Below are positions 11,701 through 24,317 of a DNA stretch of 64,000 nt, in pieces. The stretch spans positions 15,931,001-15,995,000 of the forward strand of contig CM073321.1 in assembly GCA_037043015.1 (NCBI GenBank). Direction: 5' to 3'. Position 1 is the first letter of the stretch. Every line of letters begins with the position of its first letter. The notes under the pieces are model-generated. The model saw only the letters and a program-made list of their open reading frames with translations, made no database searches and had not been told where the DNA came from. The position numbers were made by a program, and so were the translations under genes. The DNA is from Bryum argenteum (lineage: Eukaryota; Streptophyta; Bryopsida; Bryales; Bryaceae).

Positions 11701-13415
11701 GATCCCATCGGAACTCGGAAGTGGAGCACACTCCCGAAGTTCAAGTATCCATAGAACTCGAAGTTGAAGCATTTGTAACCTAGCTAACATCTCTCGATAA
11801 TGATCCTCTAACTCTTGAACAAGCACAGAAGCGGCCAGATTGGCCACAGTGGAAACTCGCGCTTGAGGCCGAGTACCACTCTCTCCGCAAGCGCGAGGTG
11901 TTCGGTTCCCTACGAACAGATCTTAAGACTAAGCCAACCGGTTACAAGCTAGTGTTCACAAGGAAACGCAATGAGCATGGGCAAGTGACACGATACAAAA
12001 TACGATGTGTCGCCCAAGGCTTTAATCAAAGACCGGGGGTGGACTTTGATCAGACTTACTCCCCGGTCATGGATTGCTCTTCTTTTCGTTTCCTCCTGGC
12101 TCTAGCTGTGCAGATGACTCTCACCACGAAGCTCCTTGATGTCGTGACCGCCTACCTCTACGGCGAGCTTGATGAGGAGATATTCATCAAGCCACCACCG
12201 CAGTTCTTGGACACAACTCCAACACCCCTTGCGGGGAAGTACAACGGCCTTCGCTTGCGCAAGGCGTTGTACGGGCTTAAACAAGCCGGGAGGGCGTGGT
12301 ACCATCACCTCCGCCGTTTTCTAACTGAAAATGGCTTCACCTGCAACCAGGCACTTCCTTGCATTTTCGCTCGGGCCACACAGGGTGAGTTTGTCATTTT
12401 AGCTGTTTATGTCGATGACATAAACCTCGTTGGATCACCAGACTTGTGCCAGGAAGTTGAGCAACTTCTCGTAGCCCGCTTCGAGATGAAGCTTCTCGGG
12501 CGGACGACGTTCTGCCTAGGACTTCAGGTTCACCACTGCCCCGATGGCAGCATTCTCTTGCACCAAGAGACATACACGAAGAAGCTTCTCAAGAGCTTCA
12601 ACATGGCGGACTCGAACTCAGTATCAGCACCAATGATAGGACGGAGCAAGACCGGCGACGATCCCTACCGACCTTGCGAGGAGGAGGAGGACGAGGTTGA
12701 TAAGACCAAGTACCTCGCCGCGGTCGGTGCCATCTTGTACCTCGCCACGCACACACGCCCCGACATTGCCTTTGCGACGAGTGTTCTTGCTAGACATAGC
12801 AAGAAACCAGCTCAACGCCACCGGAACGCGGTGAAGCATTTGCTTAAGTACCTCCGCGGCACGGAGGACTTAGGCCTTCACTTCACGAAGACTGCCGACT
12901 CGAACATAACTGGCTATACTGATGCAGGTTACAAGACCGATGAGACGAGCGGCAAATCCCAGACTGGCTACATCTTCATCAAGTGCGGAGCTCCCATCTC
13001 GTGGCGCTCAGTGAAGCAAACCGTGACGGCCACTTCAACAAACCATGCCGAACTCATAGCACTTCATGAGGCTGCACGCGAAGCCGTGTGGCTCCGCACC
13101 ATGGTGAGCTCGATTTCTGAGATGTGCAGGTTCCAACAGACTCCAGAAGCAACACCGATTTATGAGGACAACGCCGCAGCCGTTGCCCAAGTCGGCGCGG
13201 GCTTCATCAAGGCAGACAGAGTCAAACACATCAGCCCGACGCTTTTCGGCTACATGCAGGACTTGATCGAGAGCGACCAGGTGAAGGTGCACAAGATAGA
13301 GTCGGCCCGAAACATTTCCGACATGTTAACCAAGGCCCTGCCTGCTTACAAACACCGCCAGCTCGTTCATGCCGCCGGCATGAGAACACTCCAAGAGCTC
13401 GAGACTTCCACTTAG
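8763..13415 (+). CDS. Copia Gag-Pol polyprotein, interrupted by one TAG and lacking the integrase Glu
   Basis: One frame of about 1,550 codons. I favour the ATG at 8763 (MATIRETRTQTLMFDP); an in-frame ATG at 8745 is also possible. Gag carries a CCHC knuckle CHKCGRHGHFAREC at about residues 316-329. The protease motif reads LLDSASTHTI. Integrase keeps the HHCC finger (WHRRFGH...CVACIQGK) and two acidic residues (HGDICGP, RMDNAMEF). Where Copia integrases have QNG-A-E, this one reads QNGLAKA: codon 10833-10835 is AAG, so the catalytic Glu is Lys. An in-frame TAG at 11781-11783 separates integrase from RT. RT has YVDD at about 12408-12419 and the LYGLKQA region. RNase H motifs (GYTDAGY, NHAELIA, YEDNAAAV) are intact. 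Both lesions are explainable by single transitions. As read, the element cannot integrate on its own protein. Confidence 0.95.
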
Positions 13416-13498
13416 GTGCGAACAGGGAGAAACTCTTTTCTCCTCCCGAGACCTTCCGGGGAGGAGTTTTTAGTGAGTCTCCCTCGTTCGAGGAGGAG

Positions 13499-13776
13499 TG
13501 TTGTGGAAGTTCTCGCATCTCCCGGGATGGCTTCCGCACACCCACCGTCTACCTTATCCCGAGGATCTAGTTGAGGCCGTTAGCACAGTGAAGGAGCTCG
13601 ATATGCGGAGATCATGGGCCACGTGCCGCATCTGTGTAGGGCGGCCGAGCCGCCACTTGCATTGATACCTTGTACCTACTTTTCTTCGAATATAAGCTTC
13701 TTCTCCCGCTATTCGCGGGCTCTTCTTTTCTTCTTCCATTCTCTGTTTTCGCTTCGGAGCTTGGTCGCTCCTAACA
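13499..13776 (+). repeat. Copia 3' LTR
   Basis: 278 bp, preceded by the purine tract GAGGAGGAG and followed by the target duplication ATTAC. It differs from the 5' LTR at two sites. Confidence 0.97.
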
Positions 13777-13781
13777 ATTAC

Positions 13782-14576
13782 CATGGTATGTGTGGTGCTG
13801 AATTTTTGAAATGGTTATTATTAGGCATAAAAGTACACAAAACCGTGGATATAGGTCCTTTATCCATTTATGGTATTGAGGTTATACAATATTTCATAAA
13901 TTATCTACATTTGCAAGTTTAAATAAAAGTTAATTAAATTAAGGCTGTCATCATCATGTGTAACCCATACAATTCAAATCATATACTGGCCCCGTTCACT
14001 CAGAAATACAAAACTTTAACCAAAATTTGGGAGGGCCCATTAGGACAACCATAAAATCACTTTAATGATTTTAAAATTTAGATTATAATTAGGGCTGACG
14101 TCAACAATTACCTATAACACTTGTCATAATTATATGTAAATGATTCGAGATATATCATCTGAAGTTTATAACTACAAGTCGTCTTTCCAAGTCTCCTTGT
14201 AAGGTGTACACAAAGACATTCACGTAGCATTGTAGTGGTCCGAGTTCGATTCTCCTCGGGCTCGTTTGAGCGTTGCAGTGCGTCATAAAGCAGCTATCCT
14301 GAGCTATACAAATACTAAACTAGAGCCTCTACCAACATTGGCTAGATTCAATCACTCCAATTGAATATAAAGAAACGTTTTGAAACTTTTAGTTTGCATT
14401 AAGTTTAAAACTTAAACATTTAGATATTAATTAAGAATGCATTAAACGTTAATGATTAATAGGTAAACGTCATATATAGATATAAAAACGTATAATAAAA
14501 TCACATGTATGACCAATGACGTAGAGCAACTATATAACCCTACATAGTCCAAACCAAAACAAGAAAATAAAAACAC
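13782..14576. other. AT-rich non-coding DNA, no gene
   Basis: Before Copia inserted, this stretch was continuous with sequence left of 7701. No supported ORF. A TψC-arm-like GAGTTCGATTC near 14239 is not part of a foldable tRNA. Confidence 0.5.
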
Positions 14577-17500
14577 CTACGATGCTGATGGTGAACAACC
14601 ATTAAAGTGTTGGTCACACTGATCAGCCTCATCGTCTATAAACGCAAGCACTCTCGAGCTAAAGCGTCGACGTGTACTACTGTCCGATAAGACGGGAGAA
14701 GGGGCAACGACAAATTCCTGAGCTATCCGCTCCGCATAAGATGGTAGGGTGAAGGTTTGTGGAGGACTGCTGTAGAGACTTCCGTCGCCAATCAAGCGTC
14801 GATTGGAACCTGCGATCCTAAAAGTACAGAAAAAGTCAATACCAATAAATTTCTAACAAGTGAAGGTGACAGTAGAAGGGGGGAAAGTAAGAGATAAGTA
14901 CGCACAAAATATTGGGCGTTGCTTCTTCTGAAGTGGTTCAGAAGTGTCACTGTCGTAGTCATAAACTAGAACCGAATCGCCGCTTTCTTCCTCAAAAACG
15001 GTACTATCCACGCATGCCGATAGAAGTCCGTCATATATCTCTTCATAAGCTTCAACAGCAATGAGATGACGGTTTGATCGCGCGCAGGCAATCACGGAAG
15101 CACCTACATACCAGCAACCAACATCAGAACTACAATACTGAATAAGTGGAATGAGAGTTGGTATAAGCAACAACTAACCTGTACTAGGGCTCCAGTCAAA
15201 GGCAATTCCCCGCTCGTGTGTGAGAGAATCAATAAAACACTGGATGAAGGAGGGACCCTTCTCTCGCGAGCCATGCCACGGAGTACCATCTTCCTTCACC
15301 GCGCCACGCCACGCCACGCCAATGGAGTCATTGCTCGCAAAATTGAAAACATGGTCCTCCTCGTCGGGAAGAATGGGTACACCTGCGTACTCTTTCACAA
15401 CCTGTCTTATAGAGAATCTCGTGGCAGAAGACTTCCGAACAAAGACCTTAATGTGAAAGTTGTGAGTCTGCAAAATTCAATAGATGAGAGAGATTTAACA
15501 AAACGTTGTAAATAATCATGAATTATGATTTGAATGCAGAATGAAGACCATACCGTTTTCACGTGGGGGTTCGTCGAGGCCATTGGCATGGGATTATATC
15601 CCCACCAATCTCGCACCATTCGGAGTTCGAAAGCCTTTGACTCGGCATCCAGAGCTTTCTCGACTCGACAATCTTTGGGATGCATAACAAGTATCGCACC
15701 CTCGTCTGTCAAGTTGTAGAAAGCAAAAAAGAACACATTCTTGAAGTAGCTTTTCTCTCGCTTGTTCCATGAAGGGATATCGACGGGCGACACGTCAGGC
15801 ACGGGTAAGTTCTCGGGAACGTCTGCGTAGATGAGATCAATGCCGGGATGGGGGTGTTTTGTGCCCATCTCCTTACATGGGTACTTCTTGTCCTTGCCAA
15901 TCTTTGGAAATCACAAAAAGTTAGACATGTTGTAAACGACAGGTTCCAAACAGAATTTCAGAAATAAAAGAATGTAATAAGAGATTTAAGACATAATACC
16001 TTTCTAATGTGGTTAATGTTGTCCATGACTTGTGTGTCACAATCTTTTGTTTCATGAGCTGCCTTTTGAACAGAAGCTCTCATATCCCCTTTTTCCAAGT
16101 ACATTAGGAGAGAAATAGTAATCTCAGAAGACAAGCACTCTCCAACATGCTTCGGTTCAAGAAATGGTAGTGAAGCAAACTTATTTTCGGAGCTGTGGTC
16201 GAAAGTGAAAGATTGAGGAGGGGACCCCGCATTCGTAAGAGCGCCTACAGAAATCTGAGTCAATGGTCGACCGCGTCTCCTTCCATTGTTGGTTGCTCCA
16301 TCTGAAGCCTGAGTCAAATCAGCTTCTTCTGGACCTGCAACGTCTTGATGGAGCGGAGCGATTTCATCGGGTTCTTAATCAAGATCAACGACAGGCTGCG
16401 CAGCGGCGTTGGGTCGCATTCTGTTTGCTCGGGTTCTAGGTTGTACAACCGGTGAAGGAGGTTCGGAGGGTGAGACAATTGCGCTTGGTAAAATGGAGAC
16501 GTCTTTGTCGTCATCGTCATCGATCTCTATAGCTGCATTGCCTGGTGCGTTTGAAGTGAGGTTCCGAAGCAGATGTCTCTCTTCCTTGTGCACAAAGTTA
16601 TCGTTGCACTCTAGGAACCAACCACCGGTCAGCAACTGTGAGTTGGAGAACCGTCTCTGTTGGGCTTCGGAGAAGATGCTGGATGGATCATTTGAGACGG
16701 CTAAGTCCTTGAGCTCAGCTGGAATGGACCAGGAAGCCAAGGCTCCTTTGCCAACAAGCTCCTGTTTCAAGTACCTACAATAAAGAGAACATAGTACAAT
16801 GACAGAATTCAATAGGTCGTAGTGATTTTGGAAATCAGCAAAATGAGTAGGAAATTTAAAAGCTAAGTGAATACATGCCAGAATAAGAGCCGATTAGTAG
16901 TAACCTTGCCACCATTAAAAATCTGAGTATCGGATCCTTTGATGAACTTGGGGCTGGCATTTTGAGCGAGGTAGTTCTCGAATGCCTTTTCCCATAAAAG
17001 CAATCTCCATTTCTCAACATACGCGGATGGTTTTAGTACCGCATCCGTCCACTGAATGGAAATTCTGCCATCCTCCAGAAGTTGTTGTTTTCCACTTTCG
17101 AGGGTTTGTTGTAACTGCAATGAGATAGAACTCGTAAGAAAAAGTAGATAGTGGATGACGGGAGTACAGTAATTACAGAAGTCCAGTACAATATACCTGA
17201 GCCCAGAGAGAAGCGCGATGCAAAAAGGCAAGCAATGTTTTATCCTTCATAGGGCGCTCTACTGGGAAGTGGACAGATTGACGTACATCATCCAGCGCAT
17301 TCCACCAATGGAGCCACTTTCCCTTAAAATCGAAGTGGACATTGGTGGTGGCTACCATGTGCAACCGTTCGATTGTCATATCGGGCTTCAGGTTTTGGCT
17401 GTAGTGAGAATAGATTTGCACATAGAACAAATCGAAGTAATAAATTTCAGTATTGATCAATAACAATATTAAGTCTCTTTAGAAACTAAGTAAACAGAAT

Positions 17501-17875
17501 TATTTACCTCTTTTGGGAATACTTTCCCAATTTTGTTATTGGCGACAGCAACCATCTTGTCGAACTTTTTGTCACGAATAGATTTGATTTCCGCTTTGAT
17601 GGCGTTATCCATGGCACTCCACACTCCTAGCCCTGTTTGCTTTTCTTTGGGGGTAGTGGTGTAGTAAGTAGCCTCGACATAATCCGATGCTTTCGCTAAC
17701 CTCCTCTACATTGCACAGAAGTAGTAGTAAGAAATTGTAATGAATACAGTACAAGATAGAAGTGTTTAGTACGTATTCAGAAGTCTTACCTCGTATAAGA
17801 ACTTGACGAAGACGTCTACTGTGACAGGATACCATGTTTCTTTCTTTGCTTTAGCGTTTTTGCAAATTTGATAAT
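14577..17875 (-). pseudogene. ParB-methyltransferase fusion gene, 3' part: helical middle, AT-hook, DNA N4/N6-methyltransferase-like domain
   Basis: Downstream half of the gene whose 5' half is 27361-28389, separated from it by Gypsy I. Exon blocks, 5' to 3' on the minus strand: 17875-17790 (remainder of the split exon), 17705-17508, 17398-17197, 17114-16875, 16774-16000, 15901-15554, 15467-15179, 15103-14898 (GTACTT donor) and 14817-14577. Most edges are canonical; the 17508/17398 and 16875/16774 junctions do not keep phase. The long exon holds an AT-hook core (GRRRGRPL) and an in-frame TAA at 16375-16377. The 15.9-15.1 kb exons look like PF01555-type methyltransferase. HPGIDLIYADVPENLPVP sits where DPPY is expected, with DVPE in its place. 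Downstream come WHGSREKGPSFIQCFIDS and then FDWSPSTGASVIACARSNRH at the AdoMet (FxGxG) motif, followed by IAVEAYEEIYDGLL. Motif IV precedes motif I, as in beta-class enzymes. The predicted role is DNA base methylation or a degenerate derivative; activity is doubtful. Confidence 0.65.
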
Positions 17876-18680
17876 TGTTACCCAACTGACGTCACACGGT
17901 AACCACGGCAACCAAGGCGGGAGCAACAGCGGCAACAGGGCAACCGCGGCATACTTAACGGAGGATATAGCTGCAGAAATAGGGGATCAAGGCGACCGAG
18001 GCAGGAGACAAGTGCTGACCAGGGATACCACGGCAGCCAAGATAAGGGCGCCGCCAGATTTGTAGGATCTCCGAGCAGTGCCGTAGTATTTAAAAAGGTA
18101 GAAAATAGGAGAGAGGACTCTCAGTAGTCACCATAGAAGCTAACGTCCGGCATAGACACCACTCGCCATTGTATTATGATTGATCACATGAATGCAAAGG
18201 CCGTAGAGCCAACACTCTCTTTTATTTTTGTTTCCTCTCATTCGGCACTTCACTTGTCCTTCTACCGTGATTGCATGGATGCCGTGAATACCTAACTGCC
18301 CCCCCTTGGGCTTTACAAGCTGTCTCAATCTGCACAAGGACTCCGCGGCATCTGGACAGTCTCAGTTAGGTCTCCTGCACTCAGCACTTGAACCCCGGTG
18401 AACTTACACTGCCTCGGGTTCCCGATCCACAGTACCTCACCTTCTTTCCGTTAGACACCGCTGGTGCAATCAATTCCCCCCTCGGTATCCCTGTTCACAC
18501 ACACACACAACCTCGCAGGGGGATAAAAGTATGACTTCGACTTTCTAAAGACTTCCTCAAGGTCAACTCCTTGCTATTTATGGGACTAAGTTTACTCGGT
18601 CCTACTGCTGTCCTCGCTATCCTACAGCAGACCATCGATGAGCTCGTAAAGCATTCCATCCTCGCTAACCCAGGCTATCA
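17876..18680 (+). repeat. Gypsy I 5' LTR
   Basis: 805 bp, starts TGTTACCCAAC and ends CTATCA. It contains a (CA)n run near 18500 and a TATTTAAAAAGG TATA-like stretch near 18088. Confidence 0.93.
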
Positions 18681-18754
18681 TTTTGGCGACCATGCTGGGG
18701 ATGGAATGTTGAGTCATCCCAAAAAATAAGTGAAATCATAAACAGACAAAAAAC

Positions 18755-21700
18755 ATGCCTTTACGAAAAGCAACAGAGAAGAACGCATAACCTGAAGAGG
18801 TCACACCACAAGATGACCAAGATACCACGAGAGAATTGCTCCAATGGAGGAAACAACAAATGACCGATTTGTCGGCAAAAAATGATGCTACCAATGCCAA
18901 GATTGAATTACTAAATTCTCACTATCTCCAGGGAATGGGAACGTCTACAACTGTTTCAAATCCACCCATCGTCACCATAGCTAGACCATCAGGACTGCCG
19001 TCCATCAATACCACAATGGCCGCTTCCATGGCATCCAGAGAACGAGACCGACTCATCAAGTTACCAAAAATACCTTACCCAGTCTTCGATGACTCTGGTG
19101 ACCCAGATTGGCACATGCGCAAGTTTAAAGTGATAGCGCGAACCAACGGTGTCACCAGCACAGAGGATTTGCAGAATATCTTCGGGACCACGCTCCAAGG
19201 CAACCACATCAATTGGTATATTGATTTCGAGGCCGAGCACCTATTACCAACATGGGAAGAAATGGAACGTAGTTTTTTGCAAAAATTCAGAAAACTAAAA
19301 ACAAGCTCCGAAATCCTCCGAGCTTTAGGAAACATTCAGCAGGAGAGAAACAAACCCGTTGACAAATTCTACGACGGATTCAAACAATTGGCGGACAAAC
19401 TCAGTCAACGACCCGAGGAAGACTACCTATGCGAATGGTTCAAAAAGAGATTACTACCTTGGATACAGCAAGGCATAATCATCCGCGAAGTAAAAACACT
19501 ACAAGACATACTAGCCGCTGCCAATGATATCAGCAGGGAATTCAGCGTCATTGATAAGACTCAAACACCATTGTTGCCACTTCCAACAATTCGCGTAACC
19601 ACCCGCCCAACACTCACACCATGCGCCACTTGTGGAAAACTCCACGCGGGGCGTTGTTGGTTTTCCAATACGGCAACAAAAGCAGAGGATACCAGGCCTA
19701 CACGGACCAAGGCCGCTTCCATGTATCCAGAGGAAATCGATGTGGATGCATTCCAACCTGGCAGAAATGATGGCTGTTGGGAATGTGGATCCCCTCATCA
19801 CAGACGGGGACAATGCCCGGTTTTAAAACATCGCTGGGCCAACACCCGCACTTCCGCAGACACCTAGGCACACCACGACAGCAACGAAACGAACTCCAAC
19901 AACAGGAGAGGAGGGGTCACTCTTACCGAAGTCCATGGTACCAACGTGGCTACTATAAGCACCGCGGCGGTAACAACCAGGTCAAAGGCCACCGTGGATA
20001 ACCATGTCGTCAAACACCGCAAACCTTTCGCGGAACAGCATTGGAAAAGACTACACAACCTACGGACAGAAATCCAAGCTGACTTGGAAGCCGCGGTAGC
20101 ACCAGACCTGCAACAGTTACTAGAAAAGACTGACGTAAGAATCACGTTAGCTGATCTGTTAAAAATAAGCCCGGAACTACAAACTTATATACAAAACATA
20201 CACAAAACAGCAACTATAACCACGGCAACCGTGGTAATCAATGCAACAACCATAGACACCGATGCAGCAGTTATACATGTCCGATTGGGGCAGCACCAAT
20301 TAGAAAATGTGCTGGTCGACGGAGGTTCCGGGGTCAATGTAATTAGCGATCACCTCAGACAACAGTTAGGACTCCCACGGCCAACAACAGCACAGTTCGT
20401 CCTACGAATGACAAATGATGCCCCGGTGACTCCATTGGGAATCCTAGCCACTGTGGCTATCACCACTCACGGCATTTCTACACCGGCAACTTTTGTTGTC
20501 ATTGATATGCCGGATAGCAGCAATTTCCCTATGATATTGGGGCGACCATGGTTACGTGACATGAATGCAATTCATGACTGGGCCAGGAATCAAATAAGGA
20601 TCCGAAGATATGGGAAAACCATGATAATTCCCGTAGACAGTTGCGTCACCCGAGAAAAAATCAAACAAATACGTCATCAGGCTGGCATGGCATGGGGCAA
20701 AGGGCTGACACATGAACAAGAGGCCCTGGTTTTCCACGCCGACCCCGATCTAATCCCGCTAGCAGAGATTCACTTAGCCAGCGTGGTCTCACAGGAGGAC
20801 ACACTCGATATTCCCCCAAGGTTTACCACCAAAGTCGCCGAAGGGGTCGTCATTGACAACACTCCGGCAACAAAAGCATTAAGTAAGCAAGTAATAACTG
20901 GGTGGACACATGGGTCCAAAGAACAAGTACAGCTCGTTAATCTTGGTACGGAACAGGAGCCAAAAAATGTCAAAATAAACGCCGACGCCCCCAACGACAT
21001 CAAACAAGCAGCTATAGCACTATTCAAAGAATACCATGATATTTTCGCATGGACGCATGAAAATTTGAAACGGATACCAAGGACGATAGCTGAACACACA
21101 ATAGACCTGGTACCAAACGCTCACCCAGTCCAACAGCGCAGATACCGAATGAATCCCAACTATGCTACCAGAGTCAAGGCAGAACTAGACAAGCTGCTCG
21201 GTGCCAAATTTATATCCCCGGTAGACTCGGCACCATGGCTGTCTCCGATGGTAATCATCCTTAAGAAGAACGGCGCATTACGAATCTGTGTGGACTTTCG
21301 CAAACTCAACGCAACAACTAAAAAGGATGACTATCCTTTACCTTACATGGAAGAAATCATAGATGAAGTTGTAGGACAGGAAATGTACTCCTTTCTAGAC
21401 TGTTTTTCAGGATATTATCAAGTCGCCATGGCAGAGCAAGACAAGAACAAGACCGCGTTTTCCACGGAGTGGGGTCCATATCAATACGAAAGAATGCCAT
21501 TTGGGGCCAAAAATGCACCTATGACATTCCAACGTGTCATGGAATTGATTTTTTGCCCCTACTTAAAGAAATTCTTCCGGATTTACCTAGACGACGGCAC
21601 AGTGTACGGGCGAATGCAAGATTATGTTGACCAGTTGAGACAGATCTTTCAGGCTTGCAGAGAAAACGGGATAAACCTCAATGCCGACAAATGTATGTTC

Positions 21701-23722
21701 CTATTCTTCGCCGGAGTCATCTTCGGATATATCGTCTGCAAGTATGGCAAACTCCCAGACCCGTCTAAAATCCAGGATATCCTAGATATGACCCCACCCA
21801 AAGATCAAAAAGGCGTCCAAAGACTACTTGGCATTTCACAGTTCAATAGAATGTACATCAATAAATTAGCTCATCTAACGGCACCGATAGCTGCCTTAAA
21901 TCATGCAGGGTATTCATACCCACGAGATTGGACTCCAGCAGCACAGATGGCCTTGGACAAAATCAAACAAGCTCACTCGGAGGCACCAATTCTTCTTGCA
22001 CCCAACTGGGCCAAGCCATTTCACGTACACATAGACGCATCCAAAATCGCCGTGGGAGTGATGCTAGCACAGAACGTCAATGGTAAACACGACCAACCGG
22101 TGGCATACGCTAGCAGGTTGCTAAACCAAGCAGAACGGAATTATTCCACGACGGAACAAGAGGTGCTGGCCATGGTTTATGCGGTAAAGAAATTCCGACA
22201 TTACTTATTAAGAAACAAATTTCGATTTATGGTAGACCACCACAGCTTGTCTTATCTAGTAAACCAACCGTTAGTCACCGGAAGAGTTGCTCGATGGATC
22301 ATGATCCTCATGGAATATGACTTCGAGGTAGTTTTTGTGCCCGGAAAACGACAAATTGTAGCAGATTATCTCTCCAGGGACACCAATGCTACCGAAGAGG
22401 GCATAGATGACTCCTTTAACGAGCCGTATATTCAAGCTGCCTCGCTGCAACCCAATGTCATCGGCACCACGGAAGTCCAAAAAGATTAGAGACATGACAT
22501 CATGGAATACTTAGGTCAGGGCAATATTCCGGAAGGGCTGACAGGCTCCCAAAAAAACAGCTTTGTAAGGACCACATTCCCATACACTATTGGTGACAAC
22601 AGGTTGTACCGAAAAGGCACCGATTTAGAGACTAGACTCTGTGTGACCACCAAGGACCAGCAACAGATCATTACCACACTCCATGCTGGCCCCGCAGGCG
22701 GACATCAAGGACCGGAGACCACAGTTTAGAAAATATTTGCTGCCAAATATTGGTGGCCCACGGTGCACAAGGATGTCAACACCTATATTAAAAACTATCA
22801 CGTATGCCAAACTGCAACCACCAATTTTCAGCATCAAGGAAGAGTGCCACTCAAATCGATACCGCCACTGGGACCATTTCAAAGATGGGGGCTCGAATTT
22901 GTGGGACCACTAAAACCAGCAACGAAACAAGGATACAAATACATTTTGGTGGCCACGGATTACACCACCAAATGGGTAGAGGCAAAGCCTTTACGCAACA
23001 ATACCGCCATGGTGACCGCCACTTTCCTCTACGAGAATGTCATCACTCGTTTTGGGTGTCCCTTGGAAATCATTTCAGATCAAGGCACGCATTTTGTCAA
23101 TGCAGTCATCGAAGATCTCATGGACAACCATCTCATCAAACACAGGACCAGTACAGTCTATTATCCCAAAGGGAATGGACAAGCAGAATCTACAAACAAA
23201 ACTATTCTAACCATGTTGCGCAAATTCGTGATAGCTAACCAAGTCGACTGGGATGACTGTTTGCCTGCAGCCTTGTGGGCCTAAAAGGTGGCTACTAAAG
23301 CAGCCACCCATTTTAGCCCATTCAAACTTGTGTATGGCACACAGCCGTTGTTACCGACAGAATATATTGTGCCAACCCTTAATTCCATGCAGCCACGTCA
23401 TTACCAACCTCATCGTATCCTCGCAGCCCGCATGGACGATTTACACAGGCTTGAAGAATTCCGTGGAGAGGCAAAACTGAATATCTTACGAAGACAAGCA
23501 CTAAGTGCAAAATATTTCCAAGGCTCTAAACCTCCTTGGGTATTCCAAAAAGGTGATCAAGTGCTATGGTGTCCAGGAGACCCAAAAATCAGGAAAGCCA
23601 AATTCGGGACAATTTGGCATGGACCTTACAGGGTGCAGTTAGTTTCACTGAAAAACACAGTACTTTTGGTAAATAACGACAACTACGATACCCAGGCCAC
23701 CATTGTTAACGCGGAAAATTGA
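18755..23722 (+). CDS. Gypsy I Gag-Pol polyprotein, one frame with five in-frame stops
   Basis: All parts lie in one frame from ATG 18755. In-frame stops are TAA 18788, TAG 19865, TAG 22487, TAG 22727 and TAA 23282. Gag has the ERSFLQKFRKLK...ERNKPVDKFYDGFK retrotransposon-gag core and two short zinc knuckles (CATCGKLHAGRC, CWECGSPHHRRGQC) near 19621 and 19771. The protease motif is LVDGGSGVNVI (about 20311). RT has DFRKLN, FSGYYQV and YLDD (about 21584). RNase H has VHIDASKIAVG and DHHSLSYL. Integrase keeps ISDQGTHF and KGNGQAESTNK, but the first catalytic Asp of the usual W-G-x-D-FVGP is Glu (GAA at 22895-22897, WGLEFVGP). The 22487 stop falls where a Trp is common, consistent with TGG-to-TAG. 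The element is defective in cis. Confidence 0.93.
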
Positions 23723-24317
23723 AAAAATACCATTCAAATGCTACAAACCAACACCCAACTATTAGTTTAGGACAATTACAAAGCCTACTGTCCACGGAAG
23801 CACAGGAACAAAAACCGTCGCAAGGCATCAAAGGCTTCACAGAGTCCATGGAAAACGAGGATACCACAGATGGCAAGGATAGCGGGGAGACAACTACCCC
23901 ATTAATATATATGAGTCACATACAAGTGGCCTATAATGACGACCAAAACAACCAGTGCGGTCATCCTCGAATGGACACCAAAGAGGCAAAGACATCAGGA
24001 AAAATGAGGGAGACCCCCTCGAGTCACACACACAGGCCATCATGGGTAATCAAGGGTCTACCACAGCCGCCGAAACAGCCCTTGGCCGATGGCTACTGAC
24101 AATACTTACACCCACTCCACCGACTTTTACTCCCACCACCGCGGAAACCACAGCTTACTTAAATTCACCACCGCCGCTCTGTCCTTATTCTCACTCTTAT
24201 ACACTCCCACACTGCCTCACTGCTCACTCTCTCCCCTTGCGCCGTCAATACTCTCTGCCTCGGCCCTTTTTGGCGATTCTCTTGCGTGATCTCTCAGTCA
24301 CACATTCCACGGTTTCG

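Larger units (their letters stand above)
7706..13776 (+). mobile_element. Ty1/Copia LTR retrotransposon (6.07 kb), young, one stop codon in pol
   Basis: Complete Copia insertion with 278-bp LTRs that begin TGTTGTGG and end CCTAACA. It is flanked by 5-bp target duplications ATTAC at 7701-7705 and 13777-13781. The LTRs differ at only two positions (a C/A near 7760 and a C/T near 7893), so insertion was recent. Just inside the 5' LTR, CGTTATCAGCACGC is a candidate primer-binding site. GAGGAGGAG just before 13499 is the polypurine tract. Domain order in the single reading frame is Gag, protease, integrase, reverse transcriptase, RNase H, with integrase before RT as in Copia. The insertion landed in non-coding DNA between two minus-strand gene remnants. 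Confidence 0.97.

Noticed and set aside
14215-14275. tRNA or SINE B-box (GAGTTCGATTC with a CCGAG/CTCGG stem)
   Set aside because: No acceptor, D or anticodon arm can be folded around it, and the A-box-like stretch is too close.
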